DNA from: Flabesymbios commensalis
Lineage: Eukaryota; Annelida; Polychaeta; Terebellida; Flabelligeridae
NCBI GenBank assembly: GCA_964017125.1
Contig: OZ024912.1
Span: 65,831,890 to 65,895,889, forward strand
Reading direction: 5' to 3'
DNA length: 64,000 bases
The notes beneath the pieces are model-generated. The model was not told the DNA's origin, searched no databases, and saw only the letters and a list, made by a program, of their open reading frames with translations. Every line of letters begins with the position of its first letter. Position 1 is the first letter of the stretch. Shown here piece after piece: positions 33,640 to 46,100 of the stretch. A program made the translations under genes and the position numbers.

Positions 33640-34013
33640 AATCAATTTATAAGGGCCAGTAAATCTAATGAGATAGGGGCCAAATAAAAATACCGGATGT
33701 GCTGCTTTATTTTAATTTTTACAGCCCTTTGTTTATAGCTAAATGAATGCGCACTTAATGTATGTAGATTTTAATATGAAATTCATAGTTCATTACGATT
33801 CACTTAAAACATTAATTGATGTAATATAAGACCTCACTTAGCAAAAACGCAGAATCGCAGCCGATGGGCCAAAATTGAACCAGCGTTAACGTCTCTCATT
33901 GAACCTTCTGGACATTTTACCAAAAATATGAAATGTTAGTTTTTGGTCTATGAGTGGATAACGGTCTATCTTTTGAATGTATAAAAACATAATCTATCAA
34001 CATGTTTTTCTAG

Positions 34014-34156
34014 GTGCGCTGGAGAAAGAGAAGATGGGCTCCTAAAAATGCGAGCAAAATATTTTATGTCCCTGAAAAGGTTAGACGTTCTCCTGAAGAT
34101 GAAAAAGTTTGGCGGACTAAAAAACAACATTATAACACCACACTCAAAGCAATAAG
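34014..34156 (+). CDS. MRPS26: MRPS26 coding exon 2
   Basis: Acceptor TTTTTCTAG before GTGCGCTGG, donor after AATAAG (GTTTGC). 47 codons plus two bases. Reading on past the donor would give a 79-residue frame, but the homology stops at KAIR and the next exon continues in phase. Exon 1 must end in phase 0. Confidence 0.7.
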
Positions 34157-37100
34157 GTTTGCTATTTACTATTATTTGAAATGTAATGATAAACCCGGGA
34201 TTGCTCTTCATGCTTCTGCCGTAGAGCGAGCGAAGACATTTTGTTTTTGTTAATATAAATAATTATAAATTTTTTCATTTTTTTTGGCATTTTATTAGTA
34301 TGGCGCCACAGATCTGTGCTTTGTGTAGAACCCTGAAGGGCATGTTCAAACAATTCTGCTGATGTAATTAAATATTATGCATACATGTGTATGAATACGA
34401 GTGTGAGAGAACTTTGTGAAAATTAAAAAAATGTCTACAAGTTTGTGTTCCATCTTCCAGAAACCTATTTACCAGTGAATTGCGTGCAGCACAATCTAGT
34501 TCCGAAACAGAATTATTGAAAGTGAAAGAAATTGAAGAATGGGAAGCTATACTAGAGAAAAATTGTGAATGGAACAAGAAAACTGCTATTACCAGGTTTG
34601 TTAGCCTTGACTTATTTAGTTTGGACGTATAACACTTACGTCAAAACTAATTGTTTTCCTTATATTCAATTGAGTTCTCAACCAATTGCCTTCCAACTTC
34701 GGCACAATGAGCCTTACTAAATAATAGGGTATTCTGTTATATCCTAAGTGTAGCGATCTGGATTGATATTCCGGATCAATCAGTGATTTTCATGTTAATT
34801 AAGGAATCTTTTAATGCATTTGCTAACTGAATTTTCAATATTTTAAAATTCTGTTTGTTTTTGTACCATGACCACACTTGGAAAATCATTTTCAAGTTTG
34901 TATATCTGTTTTAGTTTTTATCCCATGGCCCTTTGGGCCCGAAAAGGTATAGTATTGTCGTCCCCTCGGTTCCGCCGCCTCACGCAGCCTTTTAGCTACT
35001 ACACCAACATGGTACAACATATTAAATTCATAATTCATAAAAACATTCAACCCCTCCCGCATTTTTTTTATGCAAAGTCAAGATCATAGGTCAAAGGTCA
35101 AGATCAACGATTAAAAAATTCTTGTTCACGCGATAACTAGAAAAATATTATTGGATCTATCACTATCAAATTATAAAAAACCTACCTTGTTGCATGAAGG
35201 TGGTCAAAAGTCCGGATCAGGTAGTCTCACTAATTACTTTTTTTAGTAACAAAACACAAATTTTTATAGTTATAAGCAGCTTTAATATTATTTTGTCATG
35301 GAATACATCTATGCGAAACATATCTGAAGGTTATATATTTTAGGTGAAATAAATCTAGCCTTAGAGATCATGAGCTGCTGGGGTTTGACAAAATTTTCAC
35401 TGTTCACCAAGACGTAGCATTTCCGTTCCATGTGTAGTTGTATGGATATGCGATTTGTATCTTGTGTTTGTTGGATTTGCTTCAACATTTTATATGCTTG
35501 TGTGCTAGTAACTTGATGGTGAATGAAGTCAAATAGAGGGGGGGGGGGGGGGTTGTAGGCTTATCTAGTATCGTTTCTTCAGGTTCATTATAGGTTCACC
35601 TCTTCTGATATAAATATATTCACCGCTTCTGATATAAATATGTTTTACAGTTGTATGCCTTATAATTATAAAAACAATATAAATCCTGTATAAAATCTTC
35701 TTGGCTAGTATGATCAAATTTTATCATGTACTATATATTAGTATGAATTTATATTTTTGAAAGTTACAAACGATGATCTGAAATATTAGTCAACACTTCA
35801 AATTATCAATTGTCTGGCTTGTGAGTTGTAGATAATTATTTACAATCTATAATTATTTATTTATCATTTAGTATTTCAAGACACAGATAACAACTAGATG
35901 AGTCATTGTTTTTCGTAGACAAAAACACAAAGACGTCTCCCCCACTCCCCCCCCCCCCGCACCCAAGTTGTCTAGTACTAGTAATATTTCAAGTTACATA
36001 GACATTGATCCATTGTCGTTGATATCTAATACTGCCAGTTACAATCTGAGTGTGTTAGGTCCTAGTCAAGTTCTCCAAATCTTTTTCATTTAATCCTGCT
36101 TATTTAAATGTTTTGCACTGAAAGCAGTGATGCTAAAAATGTCTGCGCATCCCTTCTAATACGTTTTTAAGGTGTGGTTATGAAAATAAAAACAATTCAA
36201 AATTCTAATCAAACATGTAGACTAGGCCTATGCTCATTATAAACGGCCACCATTTTGTTTGTATTTTCGCCTGTAAACAACATCCAGCTGCCTGTCTGGA
36301 AATAGAGTGCCAGACATCCATCACATTTACTGGAGTACTATAGTCAGCCAGCCATTGAAGGCTATCGTGTCACCATGGTGCAAATCTTTGTTACAAGCAA
36401 TCTATCTATCCAGATATGTGTTCTATAGATACAGGGTTGGGCAGGCGAAATGAGTCCTGTCGCCACAAAGGTCTACTTTTAGGTGCTCTGAATGGTCATT
36501 TTAAATATATACATAACAGATATTTTGCTTCTGTCGCCACATGGCGACCAATTGCCCACCTCTGAGATACCAGAGATGAGTGCTAGGGCCGATGGCAAAT
36601 TTTTTACAGTCCTGGAAAGTGTTTAAAACTGAAAAACAAAATGGCCGCCAAATTCACTATGAAATGTACCATTATTCCATGTATCCCGAACCCCTATTGG
36701 AATAACACTTAAGTATATCTACATTTCCAAGGTGGTAATCTACCTGAAAGCAATCCATTGTGTTTATTGAAATCGATTTGATCATTTGCAGCTATTTTAT
36801 TATTAGTTATTGCAAAAATAACAAGCGATTATTAGTGAAAATCTGGCTTTTCGCTAGATTTATCAAATATTCACTCTGTTGTTACCATTATCATGTTTTA
36901 ACCATGTTTTCATGGTCAGTGAAAAACTGATATATTTAATTATAATTTTAATTATATATTAATATTTTGTAGCACATAACATCATGTTATGCAAGTATTA
37001 CCATAATATTTAATATATTAATAGCCACCAGTCACCTATAATCAGTAATGTTGACGTCTCAAATTCCCAGATTAAATAGAATAAAATTGCAAATAATAAT

Positions 37101-40100
37101 ACCTAATCAAATAGCGTAAGTCCGGGATGACGCGCTATAGCGTGCTAAAAATAGCACACGCACGTGTACGCGCCGGTGTCGGACAAGCAGCCGGGATCGC
37201 CTGGCTGTCAGCGTGACTGTTTTCCATTATAAGCCTATATGTTTCTCAATTAAAATCTCGCTGGATCCGTCTTTGTCGTCAGAAATGTCACTAGAATTGG
37301 TCAAAATCGAATGTCCTTATAGTTTGAGAAATACTGACTGTTTCAAAATTGAGAATGGAGTACTATCATTAAAAAAATCACGTGCCTATTATTATCAATG
37401 CAGCTGGCAGTAACTGGATTGCGGGGTGCGATTTTGTTGTGTGGACATCTGTGGGGTCACCATTCGTAGTACGTGTGTATTTCAACCAAAAATTCTGAGT
37501 CCCAGTGGAAAAAAAACCCCTAACCTTCTACCAAGATGTGTATTTACCCAGTGTTCAGCACAGACAAGAAATAGGAGGGGACATTTGTCTCACTACCTTG
37601 GAAAAAAGGAGACATTTGATCTTTAAGTGCGTAATTGACGCGATATCGCGGCCTGTGCTGAACACTGTTTACCATAGTATTTTGGAATGAGGTTACCTCG
37701 TGATCTTGTGGCACTGGATCTTGGCGATATATGATCCGTTTTCGACATCATAAACGTATTTCAATTATCACTTGCCTGGTCATTTTATCATATAAATATA
37801 TATTATTCCAGTATAATTATTATACCGACTGTAACACACAAACATATCATTATCCAGGGCTGGCCAAAATTTATATTGTGTGGTGCGCTGACCCTGCCAA
37901 AATGGGCACGAGGATTAGGCTGGGCTAAGCTGCCCAAAAGAGATAAAAATATCTAGGTTTTTAAATTATAAAGTGTAACTAGCCATGCTATTTCTTAGTA
38001 AAGGAGAAAGTGAGTACCGGTACAACCTCTGGAGCTCTGACCCAAATACAATATTATATAATAAATTAAGCCAATTTATTTCATAATTTAAAGTCACTTG
38101 CATGCATTGCAATATACGTTAAATAATCAGATAAAAGTAAAAAAAAACTAAAATGCTCTGAAGGAGCGACATAAAAGTTCAGCCTGGTAAGCAGGCATTC
38201 TGATAAAAAGCTTATTTTTCTATAACCATGATAGCGAAATAACACACGGAAACTTGTTATTGTGTAAGAATGTGCTAATAAACTAAGTGCACTTAGCGAT
38301 AAGTGCGATAAGCCTTAACTTTCCCAAGGAAATTAGTTTGCTGGTCTCTTTTCTAGTGCCAGACGTAGGGCATCCTGTGTCTGGGGGTCAAGCATGTACA
38401 ATATTAGTTTTTTAATGTGTTCAGATTGGATATGGCTCGTTCACATTCAACACTGTCTGGGCTGATGGTGAGCAGATGAATGCAGAGTTTGGCAAACTCA
38501 CTGTACTCATAAGTCATTGTGGTTGTACAAATGTGAGAAAAATGCCACAGCAGACTCCTTAGATTCCTCCATGTAACCATATCAAGCACTTTATCAACCC
38601 GATACGTGTAGTACAGGTTAATAACCAGTGTCTCATCATATACCACCAGAAGGATCCACCTTACGAATCACGCGCTATATATCATTCAGTGTCTGTTGCC
38701 GCTCCGTGGGGTTGAGAACCCTACTAGTAGCCTACATTGTAAATACAGATCCACTAATGACAGTCTATCGATGCCACCCATGTGGGGGTGATTTGACAAG
38801 CATGGGAACGATTCCGCTATAGCACAAGGGACGTGATAATCGAAAAATAGCCCCAGGCATGATGTCAATAAATTTTTTTTGCTATGCCTGTGGGTTACTT
38901 TTGGAACGATTTTTTGTCGCGCATTATAACCCTTTGGTACGTTTTGACCCTGCTTGTCGCTCTGGTGCGCGACATAGCGACAAATGGCATGTGACACAAA
39001 AATAAACAATTCTACTACTACTGCTACTAGTAGGCCAAAGTACAGTTACCTCAAAATGCACATCTAGACCTGTTACAGGTGTTGTGTGCAAAATATAAAA
39101 GACAATCAGACAAGTAGTTCCTGACATATTGGGAAGTCAAAATGTACAATTGGGCCATAGTACTCAACCAATAGTAGGCAAAAGTACAGTTACCCCAGTA
39201 TTTACATCTAGATTTCCTGGTGGTGTTGTGTGCAAAATTTGAAGACAATCAGTAAATGGTTTCAGACATATTGGGAAGTAAAAATGTGCATGCCTATGCC
39301 GACAGAAGCAAAAACAACATAGGGGAGACATAATGAAGTCATATGCAGGGGCATGCACAAGGGGGGTGGGGTCCTGACCCTTCCCCCCCCCCCTCAGCTG
39401 CAGATTTGTAAAATTTTCCAGGAATCCTGGGCGGAACCCCCATATTTTTTCTAGATTTTACCTCTTGAAAGCCCCCCCCCCCCTTAACGGAAAGCTCATT
39501 CTGAGTCCTAAAAACTTTACATCCAGTCTTCCCTTTCCAGGCATATTACCCATCTATGTGTCTTTTGTCCATTATCAGCAAGTCATCATATTTTATTGAC
39601 CTCAACGAGCCTCATAATGCCCATTCAAACAGAGGAAGAATCTAAATTCCTTTTTCAAACCTATCAATAGGACAGGTCTGCATCCGCAACCATTGACACC
39701 CCCTGTAATAACATAACTAAAATATTGCTAACATTCTAAGGACATCAGCCTGTGGTCCCACACAATCTACAACACATTACTGACAAAGATAAATTTGTAT
39801 TCCACCTGGTGGTGAATAATGTCTTTAGAACACGTTCGACCAGTGCTGGAGCTGTTTTTTTTTTAAATATATATAATTCCAGCGCTCTGAGGGTGTGTTT
39901 GAAAAAATCAAAACTTCACATATGTTTCGTCCTGAATGTCTAATCATTCAGCAACTATAGGCTACCTATTAGTTATCATATCTCACATGTTCTTTTTAAA
40001 GTAAATTGCATATATAAATCTTTTATAAAACTCTGTCATGTAACTCTTATGTCTATCATTTCGAAAATCGGTCAATGCATGACCTAGATTCATCAAAACA

Positions 40101-43100
40101 ACAGCTGTTATGTTTCATATTTAAACAGCAAATATTGTCTGGATTGCAAAGTGAATGTGACCTTAGCACACTCAACTCCCCCTACTTGATGTATTACACA
40201 CATATATTTATGCCACACAAGTCATAAGTTGTTGATGACCATATATATATCCAAGATGGCCGCAGCCGCCATCTTGAATTCATCTTGCTCAATGCTGCAA
40301 GTCTAGTAACTACCAGGTAAGCTAATTTTGGTCTCAAGGGCATATAGAAGCCATTGCTGCAAAAATAAATGGTCATTATTTCGGCAATTTGGCTAGAGCT
40401 AGAGAATGTTTTGCTACGGTACAAGACGAAGCCAGAGTTGTTTTGTGACATCATAAAAAAGACATTTAATATGTCCTGGTAATTTATGCATAATCACTGA
40501 TAATTGGAAGCTAATGGCTATGAAAACCTTAGAATATAATTTAGTCGCTGTATGTATAATTATACAACATTATAATTATATTTGTAGAGAAGCAAGACAG
40601 AAGAGAGAAGAAGAATGGCAAGAGGAGCAAATGTTGGAGCTGGCAATTAAAAAGGATGAAGAAAAACAGAAACAGCTGTGTGAAGCAGTCAAACTCGTAC
40701 AGCAAGAACAGGTGACACTTAGTATATTTTATGCAACATTTATTCGATGTGTCTGTCCATCCGTTTGTCTGTCTGTCCATCTGTCTGTTCCAGCTGTTCA
40801 ATTTAATCTCTGCAGAGGAAGCATAATCATTAATGCCTGCTTGAAGCCCCTTTCTGGATCTTAAACTATATTTAGAGTGTCTGTCTGTCTATCTGATGGG
40901 TCACTGCTGAAGTTGTCTGAGTGAATTATATCAAGCGTCACTTTTTGTGTAGGCACAAAACTCGTATTCAGAACATATTCAATTTTTACAACCATATTCT
41001 CAACGACATGTAGATGTGCAAGAGATTTTTTAATGATGTTAAAGGCCTTTAACCCTTTCAGCGCTAGGACCGTCCTTATACGTCAGAATCTGCCTTCTGT
41101 AGATGTCAGCTTCTGACGTACGTGTATAAAGACGGTCTCTGTACTGAAAGAAATAAAAAAATTATAATGGCCGTAGACGCATACCATAGGTATTCAAATG
41201 AATCGGAAAGAGCACACTAAGATATTTATGATGATTTTAAATTGGAAAAAACCTTCAGTCTCCATGTTTTAAACTACAATAATTCAGCGTTGTAAGGGTT
41301 ATTATACTTTTTATTTTAAATAAATTACAGCAAAGAAATGTGATTTTGGCACATTCATTATCTCCAACATAAGTTATATAGATAACTTGTTATGTTGTTC
41401 AGAGCAAGTTCTAAGATATGTGACCTCACCTATATTTAAAACTATATGTGATAACCATTCTAAGTATTGGTGCAATAACTTTATTAAAAAACAACAGGAA
41501 TCATGTAATCAATTTATATAAGTTGTAAGATGTTTTTCATAGATTTAATAAACTCACCAGGCCTGTAGGGCTAAAGCGCGGATGGGGAAGTTCATACAAA
41601 TAGTCTCTGAAGCAGGTGGAGTTCTTTACATACATAATTATTTCATCACATTATTGTTTTACATGTAAGATCATTCTGTGACCAGAGCAATCTCTCCCTT
41701 TCGGCACGAGAGGGCTATGAGTTATCGAATCGATCTAGGTCAACTATTACTGAACTCTTGACCTCTTCTGGTGAGAAATACTCTGGCCAATCAGCGGCAT
41801 TGTATTAAAAACTGGGTGCAAGTGATCATAACAATAATGCCAGGAATGCCGGTATGGATTGGATTTTCACAAATTAAAGATGTTTTTGACATAGATTCGC
41901 TTCATCTTAATCAAAAACTTTCTCTCGAGTGTATCATGGAAAGGAAGGATGTGTTTTTGTCAACCAGGACTGGCTCTGGCATGAGCATATGCAGCCAATA
42001 TTGGCCGTCCAGCGATGACAGTCATTGTCATTGACACACAATCACGTGTGGTCGTCACACGTCACAGTGCGAGTGTCAGGCACACAATCAGTGACACTGA
42101 CAGTCAGGCCAGGTCTCCTATCCTGGTGGGACTAATCCGGTAGAATGCCTAACTATTAATGTCAAATGATGGAAATTAGAATTTGGAGCTCGAAATTATA
42201 TTATTTTTTTTGACAATAAAGGTGGAGCAATCAGAAGCATGTTTAGAAGGCTGTGCCATCTTGCTTTTGGTCAGAACTACTGTGATTGGCTTTTCAATCG
42301 ACGACAAAATATGACGCGTTCTTGACCTAGATGTGGCAAGAAGAAATAATATTAGTACAGGATAACCCAGGGCCTCGCCCGACGGGCTCGTGGGTGGGGC
42401 GCTGGTGACAGCATGGTATATGATCAATGGACATCACTTCAATTGTTTCAAAACACACGTTTTCCTATCGATTATTGTTAATGCTAGGGATGAAGTGACG
42501 TGATGGCGTCACTGTGCCAACTTTTTACTCATCTAGATTTGGGTCATATCATTAATGTGTCAACCAAGTGGCTCTAATTTTATTTCACGATGCTTATCTT
42601 AATTAAGATTCTAATTTGAAGAAAACATCTGAGCGGATTTGATTTTCAGAATTTTTTTTCGTTTCTGCAAAATCTTGTCACCCTGGCAACACATTAATGG
42701 CTGAAATGTCTTTTTGAGCCGTGACGGACGGAAAATAAAAAACTTGTCTATCTAGTTCAGAGAGTTAATAATGATCGATGTAGATATGTCTTCTGATAGT
42801 GTATGTCTATATTTTGCATTGTAAAAAAAAAAAATTATGGCAGTTTGTCTTTTTAAGGGGTTATTTAATCAAGTTTCCGTCCGTCACGTTTCAAAGTCTT
42901 TTAATTAATGTGCTGCCACGTATAATAAATTTATTTAGTGAAACTTTCTGTTTTCTCTTACTGCTCCCTAACACTAATTAGTACAAAAGATAATCATTTA
43001 CATTGATGTGCCAGTACAAAATATATTTAGGAAAAACCTTGCGAAAAAATTGCCGTGACGGACGGAATTTGCTGGTGTTACGGACAGAAATGTGGTTTTT

Positions 43101-46100
43101 TTGTTTACCCGAAGCAAGTTTCATGCGAATTTTATCCAATGACTATCCCTCATTAACTTTCCAGAAATTTGTCTGATGTTTTTTTATTTGGTCATTAACT
43201 TTTCCAAAAATAGGTTCAATATTTTATTTGGTCATTAACTTTTCCAAAAAAAAGATGTTTTTTTCTTAAATGTTTTTTACCGCCCTCCCTTATTAGCTTT
43301 TTTATGATCTGAAACAGAGAAATTAAACATAGTGGCCTAAGAATAATGACCTAGAACCAATACAATTCAGAACGGGTCGAGTCAACCCGGATGACACAAA
43401 CTAATACGAAAGGTTGTGCGAATCAATGCGATCAAATGCGAATTATGCGATCTAATCTAATGCCTTTGAACTGATACGAACCAAAATGACGCAAGTAGAA
43501 TACAACTCGAGCCAGTGCAAACTGACACAACCAGGAGCGGACTAGTACGAACTGATACGACCTGAAACGGACCAAATCCAATGCGATTCAATAGGGATGA
43601 GCTGCTGGCTACAAAAAGTCACGCTCATCGGTGTCTTATCGCCAGTCTTCTTCGTCCATCAAATTAACATCATCTTCATCAAATTTTGGTGCTGTGTTAT
43701 ATTGTATTAAAAAATATATTACTACCATTTGAAGTGGCCTATCACAATGAAGGGCAAGGGCAAACGAAGCAAAAACCAGGAAGAAGCTGAGATTCCAACT
43801 GAACTAAGGAGACAATTGCTGCTTCTATAGAGAATGTAGGCCTACATGAAGATGAACCTCCCACTCCACCGGATAACACTCCCACCAATATACTGACTTA
43901 CCTGTCATCAAGAGACGTAAGAAAAAGTCACCACTTCTAAACATTTCTGGTGAACATGAGGAAGCATTGTATGACTGGTTGCAGGAACACCCAGAACTGT
44001 TTGGGTGGGAGCTCGGACTTGAAAGTGATCCTGCTGACGTGGTACCGATGGAACCGTCAAAATTACCCCCTTGACTGAACTATACCCTGAGTACACTCTG
44101 GGAGCTCCCAGACTATGCCCCAGGGTATACTCTGGGAGCTCCCAGAATACTGTCGATCTGATAATATTCGCAAGGTTTTAGTTTTTGCGAGGACGACAAA
44201 TTCGCAAATTGAAGTATCTCTCGAAATTTACAGTATACCCGGGCTGATGCGAGATTATGCACTAGTTCTGGTGTAAACCTTATAGTGCCTCTCTCTTTTT
44301 ATCTGGTGATGTAGGTGATTGTACAAAGCATTGATATGGAGTTGAAAGCCCTATTTATATACTTATCGCTATGTGAATCTACTTTCTGCATTCTATTGAT
44401 AACGTCCTGGTTCGCATTAATTCTTTGTGAATCGCCTTCATTTGCATTGGGATCTACCTTATTTGTATCTCGTCTCAATTCATCGTTGCGCAACGTTGCA
44501 ATCCGTAGCTCCATGTATCCTTCTAGTCCGCGAGGTAAATTGTACTGCATGGTATCTCCACTCTCCAGGCTGTAAATAGCGACGATTCAGTACGACAATA
44601 AACGACAACCGTATCTGTACCGTGTTGCGTCGAGTCTGTTCTAGTCAGTTCTTTCTGTATTCCTTGCTCATCGCCAGACTCTTCCAATGCGAGACAACCC
44701 GTTACACTGCGAAGCAATACGAAGTGCAATACGAAGTGCAAAGAACTGATTAGAACCGATTAGAACTACAACGAGTTGTTTCATACGTATTGGCAGTGGG
44801 CTACAGATGTTTTAAAAATTTTGAGACATCCGTATCGGCTTAGCGAACCGTTGGGAGCAGTGAGATTTTTTGGGCGAATTGACATTCTCTAGCTCGAAAT
44901 AATACGACAGTGGCGAATAAGCTGGCGCTCTAATGCGGATTCACATCAGTATTAGTTCGCCATCATGATTCGCGTCAGTGTGACCGGGGCATTACACAAT
45001 GTGATGTTTAAAGACGGTGCTTTAAAGCAAGCTTACAACTCGTAGTGGTATCATCTTCTAAGCAGTACTGTCAGTACTTTCTAAATAAAACGATCAATCA
45101 CACACTCATACACATATTCTATTCTCCACGCAAAAATGTCCATTTTACTGTATATATATTAGTCAACATTGTCAACCAGTCCCGCCCCCAGTTGACAAGC
45201 TGCCTAATAAAAAAACAGGCGAGGCGCCAGTGTGATGTCTGCACACCCTCATCTGACTGTCTAGTGGTCAATTTGTGACGACGAAAAAATGTATGGCCGC
45301 GACCGTTAATAAGTTTTTTAAGGTCGCGTCAGGAAAATATAAACAATTGAAAATTCGAATCTAGCTGGTATGAACAGTATAAACGGCGGCCATTTTGTTT
45401 GAATTTCTGGAGTCTATAAACAACATCCAGCTCCCCGTCTGGAAACAAAGTGCCAGACAGGTGCACCGTCTATATATATATAGGCCCTATACATGTATTT
45501 ATTTTTCAATAAACCTGTTTTGTACTGCGCGTCTGAATAATCATCATTATTAATTTATAGGGCAATAAAACAATGATAAAATAGTAATAACAACAAAATA
45601 ATAATAGTATAGGGGCCTACTGGGTTTATGTAGGAGTTTTCAAATAAAATACAATTGATAGGAAGTGTTAAGCAGTATGCAGACTAGCTTAAAGTACGTA
45701 GGTGTGTGGACTGTGGGCTGATCGTAGTACTAGTAGGCCTACAAACACCTTCAATAAGTATTAATCATAGTTGTTTTTTGTTGTAGCATTCAGATCCTTT
45801 TTATTTAAGGACGTTTTGCAATGTAATATTGGTGTTTATGATGAGATATGTTGGCAAGTAAAACAACGTTCTAGCAATATGTATTTGTTTTATACAGGAT
45901 GAAGCAGAACGGTTTGTGGATGTAAACCAATTGGAACTAGAAATTGAGCAAGCACTGAATAAACGTCATAACTACAACTTTGTCATTGATAGAGACGGGA
46001 CGTTCCTCTCGGAACAGGCGGATGGTTCCACTTCTGAGGAGAACTTAAAAGACACATTTCACAAAAGTCATAAAATAATAGTGAATGACGAAAAAAGTAG

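Larger units (their letters stand above)
34596..40587 (+). other. MRPS26 intron 3 (6.0 kb)
   Basis: GT-AG intron holding homopolymer runs (G at ~35,537-35,552, C at ~35,944-35,959, ~39,384-39,394 and ~39,473-39,483), a ~160-bp repeat at 36,160-36,322, a YqaJ-like relic, a hAT relic, a 145-bp tandem duplication and a 25-bp palindrome near the 3' end. No host exon was seen inside. Confidence 0.6.
40712..45897 (+). other. MRPS26 intron 4 (5.2 kb)
   Basis: GT-AG intron containing a TCTG/GTCC-type microsatellite (40,745-40,795), a RecQ-like relic, a dispersed AT-rich repeat (43,130-43,345), an ACTGATACGA-rich stretch, a MADF-type relic and a ~160-bp repeat copy (45,300-45,465). Confidence 0.6.

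Noticed and set aside
34014-34253. Reading MRPS26 exon 2 through to 34,253
   Set aside because: Family similarity ends at the GT donor at 34,157 and the next exon continues in the right phase.
44299-44550. 83-residue minus frame ending near the MADF relic
   Set aside because: Charged composition is suggestive, but no family was recognised and the plus strand is equally open.
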